From assembly GCA_036346225.1 (NCBI GenBank), contig JARFIW010000942.1, positions 1,695,001 through 1,759,000 of the forward strand: a DNA stretch of 64,000 nucleotides. The letters run 5' to 3'. This DNA is from Platerodrilus igneus (lineage: Eukaryota; Arthropoda; Insecta; Coleoptera; Lycidae). Under the pieces are notes generated by a model. The model saw only the letters and a program-made list of their open reading frames with translations, ran no database searches and was not told where the DNA came from. Positions 56,007-64,000 of the stretch are shown here, in pieces. Positions within the stretch are counted from its first letter, which is position 1. Each line of letters starts with the position of its first letter. The position numbers were made by a program, and so were the translations under genes.

Positions 56007-56672
56007 CTATCGGCAGCTTATCAAGATAGCCCACCTTTCTATATGAGGACGGAGGGTTGCCAGTTTTAGCATGGAAACCACTGCAGTAGGCGAAATGGGA
56101 ACCGATGGCTCGTGGCCGATAAAGTTCTGAGTTGAACTCCGCTTCGCTAGATCGTCCGTCTGTTTGTTACCATGTGCCCCCGAGTGTCCTTTGATCCAGA
56201 CTAGCTGGAGGACATTAGTGCAAGAAGCAAGCTCTAACGTGTGGTGGCACTGTAGTACCACCCCTGACAGGAGCTTCTGCTTGGTTAAAACTGTTAGGGC
56301 TGCCCTACTGTCGCATAAAATGCTTATTGTTTTATTTTGGATTCTACGTTTCAAAATGGCAATTGCACCGTGCATGATGGCAACAACCTCTGCTTGAAAG
56401 ACAATAGCCATCGAGCACAGTGTGACGCTAATATGAAGGTCAAAGTCATCCGAATAGATGTCTACCCCTGAACCTTCCTTTGTTTTGGATCCATTCGTGA
56501 AGATGAGGATGTCTGGTGGGCACGCACCCTCAGGGTCGATGAAGACACTGAAGTGCTTCTTTAAGATTATTTTGGGTGCGATTGAATCCACCGCCCCATC
56601 CAAAAGTGAGATTGTGCACGCCACCTCCTTGAGGATGCTATGATGTTTACCTCCGCATCTTTGTCGATCCAC
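56007..56672 (-). pseudogene. LINE RNase H domain (open frame, catalytic Asp changed)
   Basis: A 221-codon open frame. 'ILIFTNGSKTKEGSGVDIYS' is the first catalytic block, normally TDGSK, with Asp replaced by Asn. 'VFQAEVVAI' keeps the Glu, 'ISILCDSRAAL' keeps the second Asp, and 'VWIKGHSGAHGNKQTDDLAK' is the outer loop with the last Asp. RNase H degrades the RNA strand of the RNA:DNA hybrid during retrotransposition. The frame is intact but belongs to a broken polyprotein, and the D-to-N change should abolish catalysis (known for the fold). Upstream 'MRFTPSATLEANLGLTPLDF' (56730-56785) is the connection from RT. Confidence 0.85.
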
Positions 56673-56799
56673 AATGCTTTGACCCGCAGCCTTATTGCCG
56701 CCCTCAGTTCCATCTCATCCACATGAAAATCAAGCGGAGTGAGGCCGAGATTGGCTTCTAGGGTTGCAGAGGGTGTGAATCTCATCGCGCCCGTGATGC

Positions 56800-58380
56800 T
56801 TAAGCAGGTTAGTCTTTGAATATGTATGAGTTCTTTTGTTGCGTGTGCCAGTCTGGTGCTGGGCCACCAGACTACAGCACCATATCAAAGCATTAGTCTC
56901 ATATCGTGGAGAACAACTACAGAACAGACTTCGGAGAAAGACCCCAAAGTTTACCTACCTATGGCTCGTCTGCACTGCTAGAAGATGATACTGACTTTTA
57001 TAGTTAACATTAACTTCATTTTGTTGGTGAACATTATCAGTTCCGTCTTTCTGGGGTTGATGGCCAGTGAGTTTTCGACGCCTCATCGTTCTGTTAGCTT
57101 AAGAGCTGTAGCACCATGTTGCACAGCACCTTTTCGAATTTTCCGACTGCCACTATAGCTATATCGTCCGCATATCTTATCGTGTAAAAACCCTCCTCGT
57201 TAAGATGTCGGAGAAGGCTGTCCACCACCAGATTCCAAAGTAGTGGTGGCCAGACGCCGCCCTGAGGACAGCCTTTCCACACCGTCCTAACGATTGAGGT
57301 GTCACGTACACTAACATGTACCCTACGGCATCGCAACCTTTGTAGGATTAGTTGCCGAGGAGTGTTCCCAGCTCCACGTTCCCGCAGGGCTTTGTCGATG
57401 CTTGCGAAGGTCGTTTCACTGAACGCGCCTTCAATATCGACAAAAACACCTAAGGCTGACATTTTGTTGCTGAGGGATCTTTTAATCCAACCTACAACTG
57501 CATGAAGGGCAGATTCCGTGGTTCTTCCTGATATGTAAGCATGCTGATTAAGATAGAGAGGAAAACACTGTATTATCCATTCTCATATAAATGTCGCACA
57601 ATCTTTCCAGTGTCTTTAACAGAAAAGACGTTAGACTGATTGGACGATACGATTTCGCCTGTGAATAATAATCATTTTGACCAGGTTTAGGGATGAAAAC
57701 CACCCTGACATATCTTCAGCCGCCGGCGATGTATTTAAAGGTAATACAGCCCCTGAGAAGTACCACCAGGAATGGAAGCAGCCCCTCCAGGCCCCACTGT
57801 ATTAGGGCAGGAAAGATGCCGTCCAGACCAGGGGACTTAAACGGTTGGAGGCTTGAAATGTCCCATTTTACTTTCTCCTTGTCCACCACCAGGTTCAAAA
57901 AAGTCTGCCTCACATGGGGCAGATGTAGGTAGGTCCGCCGCGGAGTTGGCTACAAGAGGTGCACTCCCAGGGAAGTGTGTTTCCTCAAGTAGTTCCGCAG
58001 TTTCTTTTTCACTATCCGTGTACTTGCTGTCTGCGCGTTTCAGACGGCATGGTAGGTGGCGAGGATCTTTTGACAGGATTCTGTCGATTCGAGAAGTTTT
58101 CTTGACAGACTCTACTGAATTACAGAAGGTTTTCCAGGAGTATCTCTGTCTTTTCCTGGTCACGGTTTTGTGTTGTCTCAGGTGGCTTTTGTAAGCTCAG
58201 TCAACTATACTCCTAGTGCTTTTTGCCTTATTGAACAACTTGCCAGCAATTTTTTTCAGCCTCTAAAGCTTATCGCACCACCATGGAATGAGATATCGAG
58301 TAGAGGCTGTCCTTACCGGGCCTGCTTGCTCAAAAAATTTCATAATAGAGGTCTGCGAAAAATCAGAATTTCTCAGCAGG
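56800..58380 (-). pseudogene. LINE reverse transcriptase (nearly complete, few frameshifts)
   Basis: In order on the minus strand: 'KIAGKLFNKAKSTR' and 'RQRYSWKTFCNS' (58090-58260), 'SRIDRILSKDP' and 'LLEETHFPGSAP' (57960-58080), 'LQPFKSPGLDGIFPALIQ' (57800-57850), 'VVFIPKPGQNDY' with 'AKSYRPISLTSFLLKTLERL' (57600-57710), then an open frame 57462-57094 with 'LGVFVDIEGAF', 'WKGCPQGGVWPPLLWNLVVD' and an intact 'RYADDIAIVAVGKFEKVL'. The GCPQGG/LVVD pattern plus RNase H points to the LOA/I/R1 group. Frameshifts separate these frames. Confidence 0.87.
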
Positions 58381-58409
58381 TCCTTTATAGTCGTGGGGTT
58401 AGTAACGCC

Positions 58410-58605
58410 ATCCCGACACGGTCCGCTTAAAAAATATTAGGCGAGCATTTTTCACAAAAATATACCTCTCGTTTGCATGAGAGGTAAAATGGAGTTCCCG
58501 TGTGTGAGTGTTGTCACGCAAAATTCCAAATTTTCCAGTTAAAAAAGAACTCGCTTCCTGGCCAATGTAATACCTTCGGGTGGAGTATTGGAAAACCACA
58601 TGTAC
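58410..58605 (+). mobile_element. SINE copy 6, 5'-truncated, perfect 13-bp duplication
   Basis: Flanked by 'ggttagtaacgcc' at 58397-58409 and 58606-58618. It begins inside the B-box region ('tcccgacacggtccgc') and runs to the usual 3' end ('ccttcgggtggagtattgga'). The A box and most of the B box are missing through 5' truncation, a normal product of target-primed retroposition. Confidence 0.9.
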
Positions 58606-58679
58606 GGTTAGTAACGCCTTGCTGTGTCAAAAGCCGCTAGGTAAGGCGGTCCACGAACATCAACTTGGTGGTGGCTTTT

Positions 58680-59311
58680 GCATTCCTGTATTTTTACAAA
58701 CAACTTCCGCTGCCTTTATTTTGAAGTTCAACCATCTATGATCGGACATGGTCGCCTTCGGCAACGCCTGCCAGTTCGCGATATGTTTAGATATGGCTAC
58801 CGAAGCAAGCGTGATGTCATAAATGTGTGTTCTCTGCCCCGGTTCAAAATCCCCAAGTTTTTACTCAGAATGTATTCGATTAACACCCTTCCACGAGGGT
58901 TAGTGTCAGAACTACCCCATACCGTGTGGTTTGCGTTAGAGTTGCATCCTATAATGAGATGCTTTCTTTAACTTTCACAATGGTCGATAATCGCCATCAA
59001 CTCCAAAGGAAGAGGAGCGGCTCAATCAGAAAGTATGCCGAGACCAGAATGATCTCTGTAATTGCACCTAACTTGCAACTAATTTGAACGGCCGTGACAT
59101 CACGACCACTCAGTTGTGGCAGGAAGAGGGCGTTTATGTGCCTGGGGATGTAGTCACATGCCCTAGGCTTAGGTTGATTTCTAGCAGCAAAGGAAGACCC
59201 ATTGAGGCTACCCAATCCAGGAACCCCTGTGTGAGCCACACAGGGTTCCTGGATGAGGGCAATACCCTGCATGATATACAGGTTTGCATATAAAATGTCA
59301 AGTCTCGCCAT
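58680..59311 (-). pseudogene. LINE AP endonuclease relic
   Basis: The open frame 59311-58997 holds 'ALIQEPCVAHTGVPGL' (normally 'A.IQEPW....I.GL') and 'LPQLSGRDVTAVQI' then 'ILVSAYF', and other frames give 'SDTNPRGRVLIEYILSK' (58860-58915), 'DITLASVAISKHIANW' and 'ATMSDHRWLNFKI' (58710-58770). The SDH motif near the end of the active site is kept. This enzyme nicks target DNA to prime reverse transcription. Frameshifts break the frame downstream of 58997. Confidence 0.83.
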
Positions 59312-59600
59312 TATCCTGCGAAAGGTTGTCTTTTAAACTCGACCGGTTGGGCTACTCAGTGTCGCTTTGCGGCACTCCTCTACCAGCCACTCCACTAGAA
59401 GGGGTCGGAGTTAGTGGTTTCCATCGCAACAGCTGTGGTTACCGATGGTTGAGCTGCTTCAGCCTCCAGCGGCTGAGGCCGAACAGAATTTAGCCGCAAC
59501 TGAACTGGAGGTTTAGGTTGCTGCTGCTGCTAGGTAGTGAGGTGGATTTCCCCAGCAAAGGTGGCGCCTTATGAATTTTAATATTTAGAGAGGAAAACTT

Positions 59601-59898
59601 ATAGTGCAGCTTCCCTCCCTTGCTTTCTATTCAAATATTTAATGTTAAATGTTTCGCGATACGTACGAGAAAATGAACCTTATTATTCATAAAATGCAGG
59701 TTTATGACATAACCTCTGTTTACGAATGATGCCGGCACTAACAACATACGGTTGGAGAACCAAAACTGTTGCGAAATTGATTAAATATTAGTCGTTACGT
59801 GGGTTGAGTCTTTGATCCGAATAAATTTTTTGGATAATATATATCAGCTTGGAGCACACATATCAATGTCACGCATGGAACTAACCGTACCGTTAAAG
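59601..59898. other. Spacer; no gene recognised
   Basis: AT-rich sequence between the LINE and a mariner-like element. Confidence 0.4.
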
Positions 59899-59900
59899 TA

Positions 59901-61497
59901 AAAGGTGTCCCTAAATTTACACAAGATTTGAATTAAATAGAAATTTTATTAGTTTAGTGTTGGCAACCAAAAAAAAATACAGTTTGATGGCTGACAGTTT
60001 CGGGTTAGTAGAAATGCAGCACTACACGAAAGAACAACGCGTTTTCATTGTAGAACAATATCTTAAAAATAATGAAAGTTTGGTTGCTACAGTTTGCAAA
60101 TTTCGTAGAAACTATGTTCGGAATATTGATTTAGTGTCGTCAACTATGAAGAGGGTAATTGAAAAATTTAAGAAGACTGGATTAATTGGGGACGCTAAAC
60201 ACCTGGCCGTCCAATAACAAACCGTTCAAATGGTAATATCGAGGCAGTGTGTAAGAGTGTTGGTGAAATAAAGTACAGGAACATCGACGTTGTGGATAAG
60301 AATTGCAAATTTCAAGAAGCGCTCTTTACAGAGTATACTCGCAAAAGATCTGCATCTCCATCCCTACAAAGTTCAATTGACGCAAAAACTGAAGCCTAAT
60401 GACTATGCACAGCGAAGAGTTTGTTGAATGGATTATTGAAGAACGAGTGAATGCTGATTTTTCGAGCAAAATCATTCTAAGCGATGAAGCTCATTTTTAC
60501 TTTGATGGCTTCGTAAATTGTCAAAATTGCCAGATTCGGGGTTCAGAGAACTACTTGTGATTATCGAAAAACAGTTACTGTTTGATGCGGATTTTGGTCT
60601 GAAGGAGTCATTAGATCATACTTTTTCGAAAACGAGGCTGGAGAAGCAATTACTGTTGTTACTCGTGCTCGGTATCGCGACATAATAACCGAATTCTTTC
60701 TGCTTAAATTGGATGATATTTGTTGAAAACCACCTTTTGTTGAGTGTTATTGTTAGTACTTCATTTTAAAAAGGGTCGGCCAGGGTCTACTAATGTAAAA
60801 TCGTTATGAAATTTGTCAAATAAAATAGCATGAATACGCTTTAGCCTGGATTGAAGACGCAAGAATTCGTAGAGGTTGTTCCAGCCATCATTGTTAAATT
60901 TCAGCAGTGCTTCTACTGTTCACCAAGACTGTCTGTATGTCATTCGCAGACTAGTCGGATAGATTATTGCTGGCTCAGCACAATATTGATGTGAACGACA
61001 TGTGGTTTCAACAAGACAGTGCGACATGTCATACAGCCCATGTACTCGTGTACTCTCTCGTTTCGATGATCAGAATTGGCCTCCCTAGATCATGTGATTT
61101 AACACCATTGAATTTTTTCTATGGGGTAATCTGAAGTCAAAGGTCACGTCAACAAGCTCACATCCACCCGTTCATTGAAGGGGGAGATTCACCGTTGCAT
61201 CGACGAAATTCAGTCACATTTATATGTAAAATGGTCATGGAAATTATTTTATACGAGAATACTCTCTTTTGGATTTTATTGAAAATTACGTGCACACAGT
61301 CAAGAATTAACTCTTCATATGGAAAATGTCGATAAAAGAGTGCGTATGTGCCAACAAAGCTGTGGAGGTCAATTGCCCGATGTGCTATTCCATACATAAC
61401 CCTATCGTATCTACTTTGTTTCGATAAAAAAATACAATTGAAAAAAGACTGCGATTTCTATTTAATTCAAATCTTGCGTAAATTCTGGTACACCCAT
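59901..61497 (+). mobile_element. Mariner-like element, TIRs and TA duplication, 1597 bp
   Basis: The left end (...GGTGTCCCTAAATTTACAC) and the reverse complement of the right end (...GGTGTACCAGAATTTACGC) match over about 45 bp, including 'aagatttgaattaaatagaa'. TA flanks both ends (59899-59900 and 61498-61499). A DUF4817-type transposase relic lies inside. About 255 bp within the catalytic domain appears to be a later insertion, so the original length was near 1.34 kb. Confidence 0.88.
59957..61250 (+). pseudogene. DUF4817-type mariner-like transposase relic
   Basis: Begins 'HYTKEQRVFIVEQYLKNNES' (60020-60078), the N-terminal helix-turn-helix, and 'RVIEKFKKTGLIGD'. Then come 'LHLHPYKVQLTQKLKPNDYA' (60350-60410), 'KIILSDEAHFYFDGFVN' with the first catalytic Asp (60470-60520), and 'TEFFLLKLDDI' at 60690-60720. 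After a ~255-bp interruption it resumes with 'NDMWFQQDSATCHTA' (60995-61040, second Asp) and 'LPRSCDLTPLNFF' (61080-61120, third Asp). The frame shifts many times. All three acidic positions can still be read, but the gene is broken. The first methionine at 60014 fits the family better than the upstream start at 59957. Confidence 0.85.
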
Positions 61498-62593
61498 TAT
61501 AACAAAGTTTTATTAATTTTTATCTCTCGTTTATGATTAGTCATCTTTTGCATGCATAACGTCTGGCGCCAGGAAAATATCTTAATTCAAAAAAGGCACC
61601 GCAATTACAAAAAGTTTGCAAACCCCGCAATTTTATAAACCGTTTGACTTGATATAAGCTTCAAAACTTTGTTTGAGTCATATCAGCACCTTTCACTTAA
61701 TTATATTCCTTCGATTTTTCGCAATATCCGCTATATTTTGAAAGCAATAAATACACTGTTGCATTAATAATTAACATGTCTTTAAAAAATAGGTTTCGCT
61801 TTAAAAGCTACTATCCAGGTGTTGAAATCATAGTAGATAAAATTCCATTCAAAGGTATTTATTGGTAATTTGTAGTACAAAGCAGGTGTGAAATACAACT
61901 ACACGAACTTCCGAAACGAGATTCCCAAACCTGTGACTAATTGAAGAAGCATCTGCTTTCTTAGGAATTGCACGGGATTCCGTAGTATTGACCTCCTTTT
62001 TGTTGATTCATGTTTGTCTGCGATATGTCAATTATGTAAGTTGTTATTAAGAATTATTTTAGGTCTTTGTTGAATTCCGTTTATTAAAGTGAACACGCAC
62101 GAGCGTTCAAAGTATCGCCTCTTGAATTCTCCAAGCCTTTGTAGTTGACATAAATCATTCTATACAGCAATAGCAATTTACAGAAATGGTAGCATAAAAA
62201 GTCCGAATGCGTTGATTGTATAGGCAACAACTATAACACTGTCGTGACATAAATAATTTTGGCCGGACGGTTTATAAAGGAAATCTGAAGCAAGAAATGT
62301 TTTCTAAATATTATTGCTGTTTTTGTTAATCGATCGATGTTTTGGTCATTAGGCAGCGCTTCGCCCATTTGCAAATTAGTTTGAAACCAGTTTTAGAGGT
62401 TTTTAAAGATTTAAAGGACTGGAAATGACAACTACATGAACATTTTATTGGGTATTTACCAAGTAATTAACATTTATGACTATTTACGCGATGAGCTGAA
62501 ATTAAAGTAACTGAATTAAAGAGTATAGAAAAGGGACTAATTTATTTCGTATTCCGAGGACCTGTTCTTATCGGATTATATTTTGATGTTATT

Positions 62594-62596
<3 letters not shown>
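61498..62596. other. No gene recognised
   Basis: AT-rich; contains the second copy of the small repeat also seen at 54118-54165. Confidence 0.4.

Positions 62597-62645
<49 letters not shown>
62597..62645. repeat. (AT)n microsatellite
   Basis: About 49 bp of alternating AT, followed at once by 'acagggcgctgcgatactcg'. The latter resembles the CAGGGT ends of the IS630/Tc1-like element at 19730 and may be one transposon terminus; no partner end was found. Confidence 0.9.
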
Positions 62646-62648
<3 letters not shown>

Positions 62649-63480
62649 GGCGCTGCGATACTCGACCGCCAACGCTTTACACGTGGTAGTCCTTGATAAA
62701 TGATGAAATGCGAGGTAGGAACATAAACTCTTAAATTAGTTTATGAGATAGAGCTTGTTAAGTTGGAACAAAACAATTATTTTTGGTCATATTTCGCAAA
62801 CTGCATTATATATTTTTTTCAAACTTCGCACTCAGTTTTTTTATTTGAAGCTTAGAAGTTGAGCAAAAACTTTTGTTAGAATACTTTGTCCGGTGGCGTA
62901 CTATAGGGGGTGGCGATGCCTTTGAACCCCCTTTTCTCTACTGACAAAATTACTATTTTTCTTACTTTATATAAATCTGTGTTTGTATGATACGAAAAAA
63001 TCATAAACTTCAATTATACAAAATCAACAGCTTTTGCAATATTTGGCTTTATACAGAAGTGTACAAATATTTATTAGTATTTATTACAAGTACCGAAGAA
63101 CCGTTCCGAATGGACCTGCACTTTGAAGAAGTTCTAGATTACTAGAACGGGTGGAATGGCTTGCGCTTTTCAGTGATCTAAAGAGCCAAACTACTAGTTC
63201 AACCAAATTAGTAGGGTCTTTGGTGAGGAACCAGACTAAGACAAGTCTGCAGCTCTTTCGGTACTTAGGTTAGCAGAGACCATAGGGATCGGTATGGCAT
63301 TCTGAGACACACTACTCCGATGTTGGAGGCAACGGGAAATCACGGGAAATTCTTCTGGGGTAAAAGATTCCGGAGTTAAAATAGTTCCCCGTTCGGAACT
63401 CCGGGAGGGAACTACTTCGAAGGATGCGATCGGAAAGTTTAGAAAAAGAGTCTGGTACGTTTGCGAGTCTGAGCTTGCAA
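62646..63480. other. No gene recognised
   Basis: AT-rich sequence. An 87-codon minus-strand frame at 63236-63499 is Ser/Pro-rich without a known motif and overlaps the presumed LINE leader on the other strand. Confidence 0.35.
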
Positions 63481-63505
63481 TGTCAGAAGTATGAAGCAAG
63501 TAGAT

Positions 63506-63565
63506 AAGCTGGAGAGCTTGAAAAATAAAATGGATAGGTTAGCATTAGACATAGTAGGTGTTAAC
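63506..63565 (+). pseudogene. RTE-like LINE endonuclease start, fragment
   Basis: Reads 'KLESLKNKMDRLALDIVGV', matching the N-terminal endonuclease motif ('NK...M.R..LDI.G.SE.RW'). It is cut off directly after 'VNARG' where SE.RW would be expected. Confidence 0.5.
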
Positions 63566-63929
63566 GCGCGAGGGGTTTTATAATTTTATATGTCGACTTA
63601 CTTCAACTGTATTCTATTGTTCTATACATGTCGTTTCTACTCTTCAACAAAGTGAACGGCATGGCTATTTATTGGACGTGTTACGTACGCACTATCACTG
63701 TGTTTTTTAGGGTTTATCTTTAAAATCACATTCGGAGACACTAATGACATAACTCACTTGACCGAACCAACAAACGTTTCTCTTCGATGTCTATGAGCAA
63801 GTGTCAATCGCTACCCCTTTAGTGCAACTTAATTTCTACACGTACAAAGGAGGTTTTATGACAGGATATAACGGGACAAGGGATGATAGCTTTGCTATTT
63901 TATTTACAACTACGAATTTACAACGACTT

Positions 63930-64000
63930 AAAATTAAACACGAGAATATGCGACAAAGAGTCCAAACAATAGGAATCAGCAAAATTCGGTGGCCAGGGCG
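63930..64000 (+). pseudogene. LINE endonuclease start, running off the window
   Basis: Reads 'KIKHENMRQRVQTIGISKIR' then 'WPG', the same endonuclease N-terminal motif ('.LGISEVRWPG') in plus orientation. It continues beyond the window, so its state is unknown. Confidence 0.55.

Larger units (their letters stand above)
55600..59600 (-). mobile_element. LOA/I-type LINE with endonuclease, RT and RNase H
   Basis: About 4 kb on the minus strand and better preserved than the other LINEs. Order: tail of ORF1 (59600-59330, proline- and glutamine-rich), AP endonuclease (59311-58680), RT (58380-56800), RNase H (56672-56030), and a 3' untranslated region ending in (GATA)n at 55603-55617, a 3' microsatellite common in this group. 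The 5' part is missing. The GC content is clearly higher than the surroundings. SINE copy 6 splits it between endonuclease and RT. Confidence 0.85.

Noticed and set aside
56164..58430. Plus-strand frames opposite the LOA-type LINE
   Set aside because: They are shadows of the minus-strand endonuclease, RT and RNase H frames, whose motifs are clear.

Overview
This is an AT-rich eukaryotic window, very probably from an insect or another arthropod with a large, repeat-laden genome. No bacterial-style operons are present, and long intact reading frames are almost absent. Nearly everything recognisable is mobile DNA of types common in insects: piggyBac, mariner and IS630/Tc1-like elements of the DUF4817 type, hAT-like elements, Ty3/gypsy elements, RTE-like and LOA/I-type LINEs, and a tRNA-derived SINE family. 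All family names come from reading conserved protein motifs and repeat ends by eye; no database search was run.

Layout. 1-4490: satellite array of ~152-bp monomers with a ~2.55-kb higher-order period and an orientation switch at ~114. 4771-5460: Ty3/gypsy protease-RT relic. 6880-7592: decayed DDE transposase. 10207-10795: copy of a dispersed repeat (family 1). 16993-19180: a 2.19-kb foldback element with ~340-bp inverted ends, an inner tandem array and a ~10-bp target duplication. 19730-21372: IS630/Tc1-like element with long TIRs. 22300-25020: rearranged RTE-like LINE pieces with an inserted SINE. 25793-28616: more SINEs and family 2 repeats. 29300-31853: piggyBac relic interrupted by a family 1 copy. 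32109-32215: one plausible host exon (myosin motor). 33870-35420: family 3 element carrying two later insertions, one of them a deleted mariner. 38315-38968 and 45706-46343: uninterrupted family 3 copies.

47340-50357: Ty3/gypsy element on the minus strand (5' LTR, gag, then integrase, with the middle of pol missing). 50776-51480: LINE RT tail. 51769-53220: two hAT-like elements in tandem, built on a 10-bp ATCGATACGT minisatellite and separated and flanked by the same 8-bp duplication. 55600-59600: a relatively well-preserved LOA/I-type LINE (endonuclease, RT, RNase H) on the minus strand with a SINE inside. 59901-61497: mariner-like element with clear TIRs and a TA duplication. 63506-64000: starts of RTE-like endonuclease on the plus strand.

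The genes do not form a pathway; their relationship is one of nesting. Several insertions can be ordered in time because uninterrupted copies or target duplications survive in the same window. Apart from the candidate myosin exon, a weaker 60-nt exon candidate at 45027-45086 and one unrecognised 129-codon frame at 32372-32761, I see no support for host genes. The stretches between the listed repeats are AT-rich and hold nothing I can name.
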